Shown here: in pieces, positions 1 to 7,751 of the stretch
Numbering within the stretch: position 1 is the stretch's first letter
How the letters are laid out: each line of letters opens with the position of its first letter
DNA from: Gammaproteobacteria bacterium
GTDB lineage: Bacteria > Pseudomonadota > Gammaproteobacteria > GCA-001735895
Length of the DNA: 14,172 bases
Reading direction: 5' to 3'
NCBI GenBank assembly: GCA_003231795.1
Contig: QIJI01000292.1
Coordinates: forward strand, 1 to 14,172
Made by a program: the position numbers and the translations under genes
The notes under the pieces: generated by a model
What the model saw: only the letters and a program-made list of their open reading frames with translations
Database searches by the model: none
What the model was told of the DNA's origin: nothing

Positions 1-50
1 CCCCCAGCTCGGGTTTTGCAGATGACAAGGTAATCGCCCCTCTAAATAGT

Positions 51-352
51 TGACCTCAAAAGTAGAATTTTCTCGTAAACTAAATACAGAAGATTCTGCA
101 TGAAAACATCACGTTACAGCAATAGCCAAATACTATGGATTTGATTCGAGTCACAAACGTATTTACTGCGAACTGGAGTTAAACCTTCGGGTCAGATCCA
201 GGCGGCGTATACAACGGGAAAAGCCAGTGCCTATAGTTGTACCTGGCGCACCGAATGTTACTTGGTCGATGGATTTTATGCATGACCAGTTAACTGATGG
301 CCGCAGGTTTCGATTGTTCAATGTACTGGATGACCTGAGGACGTCATATTAA
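51..352 (+). mobile_element. Degenerate IS3-family insertion sequence remnant (left end, orfA start, orfB fragment)
   Basis: From base 51 the sequence starts TGACCTCAAAAG, which looks like an IS3-family terminal repeat. An ATG at 100 reads MKTSRYSNSQIL, the typical start of an IS3-group OrfA, and then hits a stop after 14 codons. From about 152 a second frame reads HKRIYCELELNLR, continues through a basic stretch and REKPVPIVVPGAPN, and reaches TWSMDFMHDQLTDGRR and RLFNVLDD. This is the start of the IS3 OrfB integrase core, including the first catalytic Asp in SMDF. It ends at TAA 350-352. Most of orfA, the rest of the DDE domain and the right terminal repeat are missing, so the element is dead. 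Bases 1-50 hold no gene I recognise: frame 3 is open and closes at the TGA at 51-53, so a disrupted upstream gene is possible. The family call is from memory of the motifs. Confidence 0.8.
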
Positions 353-470
353 CAAAACAGGAGCCTTTCACGAAGCTGTTGAAGACGGTAGAATTAAACG
401 TGGCGACATTGTATTGCCAGGTGCTTTCGACGCAGGGCTCACATACGGAGCCACATTACTTCGATATCAA
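339..470 (+). pseudogene. C-terminal stub of a FabH-like 3-oxoacyl-ACP synthase III
   Basis: The frame open from 339 reads TGAFHEAVEDGRIKRGDIVL, then an AF-AGLTYGATLLRY stretch. This matches the C-terminal end of ketoacyl-ACP synthase III (FabH) proteins, where EA-DGRIK-GD-VLL-FG-G-TWG-L-R is usual. About 40 codons survive. The N-terminal part, including the catalytic Cys and His regions, is absent, and the break falls where the IS3 remnant ends (about 334-352). The usual terminal LLRY is followed by CAA at 468-470, one substitution away from TAA, so the frame continues without a stop into fabD. In typical genomes fabH precedes fabD, which supports the identity. It is non-functional as an enzyme. 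Whether it is translated as an N-terminal tail of FabD is unknown; a TTG at 414 could serve as a start. Confidence 0.7.
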
Positions 471-491
471 CCCTTTATAAAGAATAGATTT

Positions 492-1448
492 ATGCCCTTA
501 TACGATTCAGTTACTTTACTTTTTCCAGGTCAAGGATCTCAATACGTTGGCATGGGGAAATCATTGGAGGGACACGCCTCTTACGAATTATTAAATCGCG
601 TGAACACCGCTTTGGACTTCCCCCTTTCAAAAATAATGCTTGAAGGACCTGAGGAAGAATTAGCCCTCACTCACAATACTCAGCCGGCGATTGTAACTTA
701 TTCTATTGCCCTGTTAGAGAAAGCTAAAAATATTCTCCAAAAGAAAGATGTAGCTATTGAAAAAGTACTAGGTCATTCAGTGGGAGAATACTCTGCCCTG
801 GTAGCAGCGGGGGCCCTAAGCTTCGAGGATGCGGTACATGTAGTGCGTGCTCGTGGCCAGTTTATGCAAGATGCTGTTCCAGTTGGAAAAGGCAAGATGG
901 TCGCGATCATGAAGGTCCCTCAGGAAGTCGTTCAAAAGGCATGCACCCATGGGAGCGAGTCGATCGAAAAAGTAATTCCAGCCAATTTCAATGAGCCAAA
1001 TCAAATTGTGATTTCTGGGCATGCAGCCGCCTGCGATAGAGCGGTTGCCTGGTTGAATGACAATCATTCATGTCCCTTTCGAGCCATCGAGTTAAAAGTT
1101 TCAGCTCCTTTTCATAGCTTATTAATGGAGCCTGCTGCAGAAAAATTAAAAGATACCTTAAGCGATGTTAATTTTAACGAAACGAATATTCCATATATCG
1201 CCAATATTGATGCAGAGGTATACGGCGCAGGAACTACCCCAGATGTTATTCGCGATAACCTCTACCGTCAGGTAGCAGGATCAGTGCTCTGGACCCAAAG
1301 CATAGAACAATTACCCGCAAAAACGCTTTGCCTGGAAGTTGGCCCTGGCCGGGTCTTGATGGGATTGGCCCGTAAAATTAACGGGGATATTAAAGTTCAT
1401 TCGTTGGATAAAGAAGACGCTTTCGAAGAACTCGAGGAGATGCTCTGA
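492..1448 (+). CDS. fabD: Malonyl-CoA:ACP transacylase
   Basis: This enzyme moves the malonyl group from CoA to the phosphopantetheine arm of acyl carrier protein, supplying extender units for fatty-acid or polyketide synthesis in the cytoplasm. From ATG 492 it is 318 residues, close to the usual ~310. Visible motifs are FPGQGSQ (11-17), the nucleophile elbow GHSVGEYSALVAAG with Ser96, RARGQFMQ with the substrate carboxylate-binding Arg121, ANFNEPNQIVISGH (164-177), and SAPFHSLLM with catalytic His208. I chose ATG 492 because homology begins just after it. The frame is open further upstream (TTG 414) only through the fabH stub. No strong ribosome site precedes 492, so translation may once have been coupled to fabH. 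The gene is visibly more AT-rich than the ppk genes. The phosphopantetheinyl transferase start lies 5 bases after its stop. It could be a second, pathway-specific copy or a trans-acting AT rather than the housekeeping FabD. Confidence 0.92.
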   Translation: MPLYDSVTLLFPGQGSQYVGMGKSLEGHASYELLNRVNTALDFPLSKIMLEGPEEELALTHNTQPAIVTYSIALLEKAKNILQKKDVAIEKVLGHSVGEYSALVAAGALSFEDAVHVVRARGQFMQDAVPVGKGKMVAIMKVPQEVVQKACTHGSESIEKVIPANFNEPNQIVISGHAAACDRAVAWLNDNHSCPFRAIELKVSAPFHSLLMEPAAEKLKDTLSDVNFNETNIPYIANIDAEVYGAGTTPDVIRDNLYRQVAGSVLWTQSIEQLPAKTLCLEVGPGRVLMGLARKINGDIKVHSLDKEDAFEELEEML

Positions 1449-1453
1449 TTTGT

Positions 1454-2215
1454 ATGGACTACTTTCAGAGCGTGCCGGTGCCGTCGATTGGCTCGCTAAC
1501 AATTTCCGATGGTGAGATCCATGTGTGGCGCGTCGCGCTTGAAGCAAGAAGTTCAGTGGAACGACATTTAAGGCAATTGTTGTCAACAGACGAGCAGGCC
1601 CGCCTTGTACGTTTCAGATCATCAAACGACAAACGGCGTTTTGCTGTCCGCCGGGGAACGCTGAGAATGGTGCTGAGCGCATATATGGGCGTTCCGGGCG
1701 CTGAGTTGTGTTTCACCCATGGAAAAAATGGCAAACCGAAGATCGAACAACCGCCAGACCGTGTAGTACTCTACTTCAATACCTCGTCTTCTGATAATCT
1801 CGCGTTGATCGCTGTCTCTGGACAACTGCCTCTTGGTATTGATGTTGAGTTCATGCGCCCAATTGATGAAATCCATGACATCGCTGCACGGTTTTTCTCC
1901 CGGCATGAGCGTGACAGCCTGGTTGATTTACCCAGGGAACTGCACTTGCGCGGGTTTTATCGGATCTGGACGAGCAAGGAAGCCATCGTGAAGGCTGACG
2001 GCACCGGGTTATCGATGCCATTGGACAGTTTTGTTGTCAGAAGCGATCCAAGGCACCCACCTCAACTATTACATACAGCACAGATTACCGGTGCACCAAA
2101 AGATTTCATTCTTTACGGGTTAGACCCAGGAAAGGAATTTTCCGGCGCATTGGCCGCTTCGCGGTCGGGTCTTGTGATCCGCGGTTGGTCCATAAATTTG
2201 AACCAGATGGCCTGA
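1454..2215 (+). CDS. Sfp-type 4'-phosphopantetheinyl transferase
   Basis: The protein (253 residues) belongs to the Sfp/Gsp class that attaches 4'-phosphopantetheine from CoA to a conserved Ser of carrier proteins. The Mg-binding motif GIDVE is at 128-132 (Asp130, Glu132). The second signature WTSKEAIVKADGTGLS is at 172-187, with the Glu and Lys expected for catalysis. The N-terminal part has the usual FAVRRGTLR-like segment and KNGKPKI (91-97). One oddity: the motif normally FNLSHS reads FNTSSS (108-113), so the His that contacts CoA in Sfp-type enzymes is replaced by Ser. The start is five bases after the fabD stop, and a GAGGAG lies 14 bases before the ATG, so the two genes are probably cotranscribed. 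The pairing suggests both serve an acyl carrier protein or PKS/NRPS system outside the window. The exact target cannot be read from the sequence. Confidence 0.9.
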   Translation: MDYFQSVPVPSIGSLTISDGEIHVWRVALEARSSVERHLRQLLSTDEQARLVRFRSSNDKRRFAVRRGTLRMVLSAYMGVPGAELCFTHGKNGKPKIEQPPDRVVLYFNTSSSDNLALIAVSGQLPLGIDVEFMRPIDEIHDIAARFFSRHERDSLVDLPRELHLRGFYRIWTSKEAIVKADGTGLSMPLDSFVVRSDPRHPPQLLHTAQITGAPKDFILYGLDPGKEFSGALAASRSGLVIRGWSINLNQMA

Positions 2216-2340
2216 TCTCCAGCCTTGTAATCGCTACATAATTCACTTGAAAAGGGCTGTAAACCTGCCAGAATTTTTTCTTTAAATGGTAATTTTTTCA
2301 CTTAATAGCCTGGTTCAATAGGCTGATGCTGATGCTGCAG

Positions 2341-2398
2341 TTGCACCAGAAAATATAACCAGAGTATGCTGGCAATATTCAACAAATAGGTTGTTTTA
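2341..2398 (+). promoter_or_regulatory. Possible promoter and leader of the dehydrogenase lipoprotein gene
   Basis: The 183-base gap 2216-2398 separates the PPTase gene from the dehydrogenase. A weak sigma70-like pair is visible: TTGCAC (2341-2346) and TATGCT (2365-2370) with an 18-base spacer. A TAGG (2387-2390) lies 8 bases before the ATG as a poor ribosome site. Earlier in the gap, an imperfect short stem (2255-2269) precedes six T residues (2274-2279) and could be a weak terminator for the PPTase transcript. An AGCCT...AGGCT dyad follows near 2307-2324 but has no T run. All of this is by eye and the boxes are poor matches. Confidence 0.22.
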
Positions 2399-4576
2399 AT
2401 GAAAAGCCTGGTTCAACAATCGCTAATACTATGCACATTAATTGTCGCTCTAACATCCTGTGGAGGTGGGGGCGGTGGGGGAGGAGGGTCTAGTAATAGT
2501 GAGATTCTTGACCCCCAGTTAGGCGTGAGACCATCCAACACCACTTGCCTGGCTGCGGCAAGGCCAAGTATTGGTGCCTATACATTCGATCCGGCTTTTA
2601 GCAGTCTTTTCTTGACGACTGACCGGCAGACCGGATTTAAGCAAATCCCCGGAACAGATGATTTTTGGTTTGTAGCGGATCGAGCCGGACGCATCATACG
2701 ATTTGAAGCAGATATCAATGTAAACAGTTCAACCGATGCCCTCGATATTAGCGACCGGCTCTCTCTCAATGTTGAACGCGGATTACTAGGTTTTGCTTTC
2801 TCCCCTAACTTCGCTGCTGACGGCGCCATCTATGTCTCCTACACCACGGCTACTCATTCCAGGATATCTCGCTTTATTAGTGGTGATGGTGGCCAAACCT
2901 TCCCCTCGTCCATGGGGGAAGAACAGATCATTCTTGAGCACGTACAGGTCAGCGACATTCATAACGGGGGCGATCTTCATTTTGGTCCCGATGGTTATCT
3001 ATACCTCTCACTGGGTGACGATGGTGTTCGCTCAATTGCACAAGATATAACTGACATAAGAGGAAGCCTGATCCGCATAGATCCTAACGATAATGACAAT
3101 TTGGCGACTGATGCCAATTTCACGGTAAGAGAATATGCCATTCCTCCAGACAACCCTCTAATAAGTACGCCAGGGGCCAGCCCTGAAATCTATGCCTACG
3201 GCTTTAGAAACCCCTGGCGTTTTAGTATTGATACCGAAACCGGTGATGTCTGGGTCGGTGATGTCGGCCAGTCGAATTTAGAAGAGATTGATTTAATCGT
3301 TCCAGGAGGGAATTTTGGATGGCCCCATAAGGAAGGAACTGCCTGCTTTGATACGATGCCCTGTGATAATGCTGAATGGATTGACCCCGTCATCGAATAT
3401 GGACGTGACGATGGCATTTCAGTTATCGCCGGTTATGTGTATCGCGGTGTGACTTTTCCTGAACTGGCCGGTAGATTAATTTTTTCTGAATGGAGTACTG
3501 GCGTCACCTGGGCGCTTTCGTTTGATTCACTGAGCGGCTTAAGTAGCCGGATAGAGGTGGGTAATGTTGGCGCTTTTAATGTGGTTAGCTGGGGGCAGGC
3601 TAACGATGGTGAAATTTATGCGGCTAGTGCCGGCTTTCCAAGACTGTCGGCGGGCGTTGGTGGCGGGGTACAAACATTTCCGCAAAAACTCTCTGAAACA
3701 GGCTGTGTTTTGGCCGCTGATCCCACTCAAAAAGCATCTGGCCTGATACCCTATGACGTTAACACTCCACTTTGGTCGGATGATGCTGAAAAAAATCGCT
3801 GGCTTGCCTTACCTGATGATCGCTACATCAGTATCGCGGCCAATGGCCATTGGGATTTTCCCATTGGTAGCGTGCTGCTTAAAGATTTTATCGCCGACAA
3901 TATCCTGGTTGAAACAAGACTCTTGATGCGCCATGACGATGGCGACTGGGCTGGATACGCCTATAAATGGAATGTCGATGGAACCGACGCCAATCTTGTT
4001 CTGGCTGGCTCCAGCTACGACACCGGCAGCAGGATATGGGATATACCCAGTGCAGCGCAATGTCTCCAGTGCCATACCGATGTAGCGGGTCAGACGCTGG
4101 GGCCGGAAACCGCTCAACTAAACCGTTCGTTTATGTATCAAGGCGTCGGGGAAATTAACCAGTTAACAGCAGCGGTACAACTTAACATACTCGATAGCGA
4201 CCCAGGTGACCCGGCTTTATTGCCTGCACTGTCTCCGCTTGATGACAATGCCTCTATTGAAAAACGGGCTCGAGATTACCTTCACGTTCAGTGCGCTCAG
4301 TGTCACCAGCCCGGATCGGTTGCTGATCGCTTTGACCTTCGATGGCAGACCAGTTTTGCTGACACAGCCCTATGTAATACCGCACCACTTTCCGGTGATT
4401 TAGGCGTCGCCGGTGCGACCTTGATTACACCGGGGGCCTCTGCTGAGTCGATCGTATCGCTACGTATGCATGTTAGAGGGGATAACCAAATGCCAAAAAT
4501 TGGCAGTGATATTGTCGATTCAGACGCCACTGCCATCATAGATTTATGGATCAATGCGTTGGTCGCCTGTCCGTGA
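2399..4576 (+). CDS. Lipoprotein PQQ-type sugar (GSDH-family) dehydrogenase fused to a diheme cytochrome c domain
   Basis: The 725-residue protein begins with a lipoprotein signal peptide: MKSLVQQ, a hydrophobic stretch, and the lipobox LTSC with Cys21. Nine consecutive glycines follow as a tether. Residue +2 is Gly, which would favour the outer membrane. Residues ~60-415 form a glucose/sorbosone dehydrogenase beta-propeller: ERGLLGFAFSPNF (126-138), HNGGDLHFGPDGYLYLSLGD (188-207) with the presumed catalytic His188, YGFRNPWRFSID (267-278), GDVGQSNLEEID (287-298) and GGYVYRG-like AGYVYRG (344-350). From ~425 a different module starts with LSETGC, PYDVNTPLWSDDAEK and ETRLL, resembling the SO2930-type diheme cytochrome family. 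It carries heme sites CLQCH (555-559) and CAQCH (632-636), plus a late Met in NQMPK (697-701) that could be a ligand. Likely role: periplasm-facing oxidation of a sugar or alcohol, passing electrons from PQQ to its own hemes. The substrate is unknown. The gene appears monocistronic. Confidence 0.88.
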   Translation: MKSLVQQSLILCTLIVALTSCGGGGGGGGGSSNSEILDPQLGVRPSNTTCLAAARPSIGAYTFDPAFSSLFLTTDRQTGFKQIPGTDDFWFVADRAGRIIRFEADINVNSSTDALDISDRLSLNVERGLLGFAFSPNFAADGAIYVSYTTATHSRISRFISGDGGQTFPSSMGEEQIILEHVQVSDIHNGGDLHFGPDGYLYLSLGDDGVRSIAQDITDIRGSLIRIDPNDNDNLATDANFTVREYAIPPDNPLISTPGASPEIYAYGFRNPWRFSIDTETGDVWVGDVGQSNLEEIDLIVPGGNFGWPHKEGTACFDTMPCDNAEWIDPVIEYGRDDGISVIAGYVYRGVTFPELAGRLIFSEWSTGVTWALSFDSLSGLSSRIEVGNVGAFNVVSWGQANDGEIYAASAGFPRLSAGVGGGVQTFPQKLSETGCVLAADPTQKASGLIPYDVNTPLWSDDAEKNRWLALPDDRYISIAANGHWDFPIGSVLLKDFIADNILVETRLLMRHDDGDWAGYAYKWNVDGTDANLVLAGSSYDTGSRIWDIPSAAQCLQCHTDVAGQTLGPETAQLNRSFMYQGVGEINQLTAAVQLNILDSDPGDPALLPALSPLDDNASIEKRARDYLHVQCAQCHQPGSVADRFDLRWQTSFADTALCNTAPLSGDLGVAGATLITPGASAESIVSLRMHVRGDNQMPKIGSDIVDSDATAIIDLWINALVACP

Positions 4577-4698
4577 AAAGGAGTATGTCACTCAATGCGA
4601 TGCTTTTCGGGCAATTACTTATCACCCCTTAATCTGGACAGACTATATTCTTTGGTATAGGTTTCATGCCTACACAACCAATAACCGGGGGAACAACC

Positions 4699-5508
4699 AT
4701 GGCCAAAGACGATAAAGTCAAAAAGACAGGCAAAATTTCTAATAAAGAATACGAAAAAGAACTGGCCGATTTACAGATTGAACTGATCAAGTTACAGGAA
4801 TGGGTCAAGGAAAAAGGGCTTAAGGTCGTCTGTGTTTTTGAGGGTCGTGACGCGGCCGGCAAAGGCGGTGTGATCAAACGCATCAGTCAGAGTCTGAATC
4901 CGCGAATTTGTCGGGTAGTTGCACTCGGCATGCCAACCGAGCGTGAGAAAACACAGTGGTATTTTCAGCGCTATATTCCACATCTGCCGGCCGAAGGCGA
5001 AATGGTGCTTTTCGATCGTAGCTGGTACAACCGTGCCGGGGTCGAGCGCGTGATGGGCTTTTGCACCGACGAGGAGTATCGCGAGTTCATGCGCAGTTGT
5101 CCCGAGTTCGAGCGTATGCTGGTTCGCTCAGGGATCCTGTTGATCAAGTACTGGTTTTCGGTGAGCGACGACGTGCAGGAATTGCGCTTTCAGGGTCGTA
5201 TCAAGGACCCCACCAAACGTTGGAAACTGAGCCCGATGGATCTCGAATCACGTAAACTGTGGGTCGAATACTCACGCGCCAAGGACGATAACTTTGCGCA
5301 CACGGACATCAAACAGGCACCGTGGTATGTGGTCAATGCCGACGTCAAGAAACACGCTCGCCTGAACTGTATTAAACATCTGCTAAGCCTGATCCCATAC
5401 GAAGACCTGACACCGGCCCCATTTAAACTCGAACCGCGCGAAAAAGCGCGTGGTTACGTACGGCCACCGTTAGACGATCAAACCTTCGTGCCGGAAATAC
5501 ACAAATAA
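4699..5508 (+). CDS. ppk2: Polyphosphate kinase 2 (class I PPK2)
   Basis: PPK2 enzymes transfer phosphate between polyphosphate and nucleotides, usually making NTPs from NDPs with polyP as donor. From ATG 4699 the protein is 269 residues, normal for the single-domain class I. Walker A is EGRDAAGKGG (48-57, Lys55). Walker B is LFDRSWYNR (104-112, Asp106). Between them lies a typical ALGMPTEREK-TQWYFQRY stretch, then KYWFSVS and RFQGRIKDPTKRWKLSPMD follow, all as in the family. I prefer ATG 4699 because GGGGGAA ends 5 bases before it. An in-frame ATG at 4666 would add 11 residues but has a weaker site. The 122-base gap upstream (4577-4698) holds no gene. It contains TATATT near 4644, but no convincing promoter and no Pho box. 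ppk1 follows after 14 bases, so the two polyphosphate kinases should be made together. Confidence 0.93.
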   Translation: MAKDDKVKKTGKISNKEYEKELADLQIELIKLQEWVKEKGLKVVCVFEGRDAAGKGGVIKRISQSLNPRICRVVALGMPTEREKTQWYFQRYIPHLPAEGEMVLFDRSWYNRAGVERVMGFCTDEEYREFMRSCPEFERMLVRSGILLIKYWFSVSDDVQELRFQGRIKDPTKRWKLSPMDLESRKLWVEYSRAKDDNFAHTDIKQAPWYVVNADVKKHARLNCIKHLLSLIPYEDLTPAPFKLEPREKARGYVRPPLDDQTFVPEIHK

Positions 5509-5522
5509 CGCAGGGCAACTGG

Positions 5523-7751
5523 ATGGCAACGCCTCAAAACATCAACAAACCGCTGTCGGTCGTTACCGACGCGGAAGAACACCTGGTAGACGAACTGCCC
5601 GGCAGTGGTGAAGTTGATGTCCCGAGCGAATTCGTCGACCTCGATGCGCCCGAACTTTATCTTAATCGGGAGCTGACCTGGCTCGAGTTTAACTTTCGCG
5701 TATTGCACGAGGCGCAAGACGACAAGAATCCATTACTGGAACGACTCAAATTTGCGGCGATTGTCAGCTCCAACCTGGATGAATTTTTCATGAAGCGCAT
5801 CGGCGGATTGAAACAGCAGGTCGGCGCCGGCGTGATGGACTATACCGTTGATGGCCGTTTACCGGCGCAACAAATTGATGAGTGTTACCAGAAGGTACGC
5901 GAACTAGAAGCGCAAAAAGACGCGCTAATCCCGGAACTGATCGATTTGCTGGCCGAACAGGATATCAGGATTACTTCGTTCGAATCACTCGATGATGACG
6001 ATCAGGAAACCATCCGCAATTTTTACTTCGACAACATATACCCGCTGGTGACACCGCAAGGAGTTGATTCGGCGCATCCCTTTCCGTTCATTTCCAACCT
6101 GTCGCTCAACCTGCTGGTCACTTTGCGCCACAAGGATGACGAAGAAGAGTTGCGCGCACGGGTAAAAGTGCCCACCGGTCTTGGGATCTCCCGGTTTCTC
6201 AAAGTTCCCGACTCAAATACATTTATTCCGCTGGAAAGCGTGATGGCGAAAAACCTCGACGTACTGTTTCCGAAAATGGAAATTGTCGACTGTGAATTGT
6301 TTTATGTCACCCGCAACGCCAATACCGCGCCCGATGAAGATCGTGCCGACGACCTGCTCGACATGATCGAAACCGAGGTACGCCACCGTCGTTTCGCACA
6401 AATAGTGCGCGTAGTGATCGAGGAAGACATGGAACCGACACGACGCGGCATGCTCGGGGCCGAGCTCGGTCTCGACGAAGACGATATCTTTGAAACCCGG
6501 ACCCTGCTCGCCCCTCGCGACCTGTTCGAGCTCTGCGGACTCGAAATTCCGGCCTTGCGGGATACGCCGCATCATGCAATTGATCATCCCAGGTTGACCA
6601 ATTGGCCGAACATTTTTCATGCCATTCGGGATCATGGATCAATTCTGCTGCAGCACCCCTTCGAATCGTTCTCGACGTCAGTCGAACGCTTTTTGCGAGA
6701 GGCCAGTCGTGACCCCAAGGTTCGCGCGATCAAAATGACGCTGTATCGAACTTCTGGCGACACCAGGGTTATCGAGTATCTTGTCGACGCCGCGCAAAAT
6801 GGCAAGCAGGTTGCCGTGGTGGTGGAGCTCAAGGCTCGTTTTGACGAGGCTGCGAATATTCGCTGGTCGAGTCGGCTTGAGGAGGCCGGCATTCATGTGA
6901 CGTACGGTGTGGTTGATCTTAAGACCCATTGCAAGCTAATCCTGGTGGTACGCAATGACTACAACGCGCTACGTCGATACGTTCATATCGGCACCGGCAA
7001 TTATCACGCCGGCAATGCACGGCTTTATACCGATCTCGGGTTGTTGACCTGCGATCCGGATACCGGTCATGATATCTCTGAGTTGTTCAACTATCTAACT
7101 ACCGGATTTACGCCGAAGCGGGTTTACCGCAAGATCCTGCCGGCACCGAAACTGTTGAAACGCTCGTTGCTGGAAAAAATTGAACGCGAGATCGAGCAGC
7201 ATTGCGAGAAATCACCTGGTCTGATCCAGATCAAAAGCAACGCCCTCGAAGACAAGGATATCGTCAAGGCGCTCTACCAGGCTTCGCAGGCGGGGGTGCA
7301 GGTCGACCTGATCATACGCGATAGCTGCCGCCTCAAACCCGGCATTCCGAACCTGTCCGAGAATATTCGCGTATTCAGCGTGGTCGGACGTTTTCTCGAA
7401 CACAGTCGTATTTACTATTTTCAAAATGGAGGTGACTCGGAGTATTACATCGGCTCGGCCGATTTGATGCAACGTAACCTCGAGCAACGGGTCGAGGTAC
7501 TGGCACCGGTGAACGAACCCGAATTAAGAGCAGCGCTGCGGGATATAATTGACACCCTGTTGTCGGACAAACACGGAATCTGGCAAATGAACGCTGACGG
7601 TTCCTATACCCAGCTACAGGGAAAGAGCGAAACCGGCGAAAGCAGTCAGATGGCGTTGAGCGCACATGCCAATGACCGACTGCGCGAAGCGACGCGACTC
7701 AAGCGACGCAAGCCACAGGGCGTGAGACGACGTAATATTCGTTATCGTTGA
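5523..7751 (+). CDS. ppk1: Polyphosphate kinase 1
   Basis: PPK1 reversibly polymerises the gamma-phosphate of ATP into long-chain polyphosphate through a phosphohistidine intermediate, typically near the inner membrane. The 742-residue protein shows the N-terminal signature YLNRELTWLEFNFRVL (46-61), SSNLDEFF (82-89), TPQGVDSAHPFPFISNLSLN (177-196), and the head-domain KMTLYRTSGDT (404-414). The catalytic phosphohistidine is expected at His469 in LKTHCKLILVVR, and the second catalytic His at His627 in EHSRIYYF. YIGSADLMQRNLEQRVEV (642-659) is the usual C-terminal signature. Two features differ from the E. coli-type enzyme: an acidic N-terminal extension of about 40 residues before the first signature, and a basic, Arg-rich C-terminal tail. 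AGGG at 5512-5515 lies 7 bases before the ATG. It forms an operon with ppk2, and its last 10 bases overlap the 3' end of the opposing sixA-like gene. Confidence 0.95.
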   Translation: MATPQNINKPLSVVTDAEEHLVDELPGSGEVDVPSEFVDLDAPELYLNRELTWLEFNFRVLHEAQDDKNPLLERLKFAAIVSSNLDEFFMKRIGGLKQQVGAGVMDYTVDGRLPAQQIDECYQKVRELEAQKDALIPELIDLLAEQDIRITSFESLDDDDQETIRNFYFDNIYPLVTPQGVDSAHPFPFISNLSLNLLVTLRHKDDEEELRARVKVPTGLGISRFLKVPDSNTFIPLESVMAKNLDVLFPKMEIVDCELFYVTRNANTAPDEDRADDLLDMIETEVRHRRFAQIVRVVIEEDMEPTRRGMLGAELGLDEDDIFETRTLLAPRDLFELCGLEIPALRDTPHHAIDHPRLTNWPNIFHAIRDHGSILLQHPFESFSTSVERFLREASRDPKVRAIKMTLYRTSGDTRVIEYLVDAAQNGKQVAVVVELKARFDEAANIRWSSRLEEAGIHVTYGVVDLKTHCKLILVVRNDYNALRRYVHIGTGNYHAGNARLYTDLGLLTCDPDTGHDISELFNYLTTGFTPKRVYRKILPAPKLLKRSLLEKIEREIEQHCEKSPGLIQIKSNALEDKDIVKALYQASQAGVQVDLIIRDSCRLKPGIPNLSENIRVFSVVGRFLEHSRIYYFQNGGDSEYYIGSADLMQRNLEQRVEVLAPVNEPELRAALRDIIDTLLSDKHGIWQMNADGSYTQLQGKSETGESSQMALSAHANDRLREATRLKRRKPQGVRRRNIRYR

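Noticed and set aside
4565..4592. Possible Pho box (TGTC repeats) upstream of ppk2
   Set aside because: The two TGTC copies are 18 bases apart rather than the 11 expected of a PhoB site, and the flanks do not match.
4666..4698. Earlier ATG for PPK2
   Set aside because: It adds 11 residues without family support, and the better ribosome site belongs to the ATG at 4699.
6213..6642. Minus-strand open frames opposite ppk1
   Set aside because: They are shadows of a strongly conserved PPK1 coding frame; one is merely Arg-rich from G/C-rich codons.
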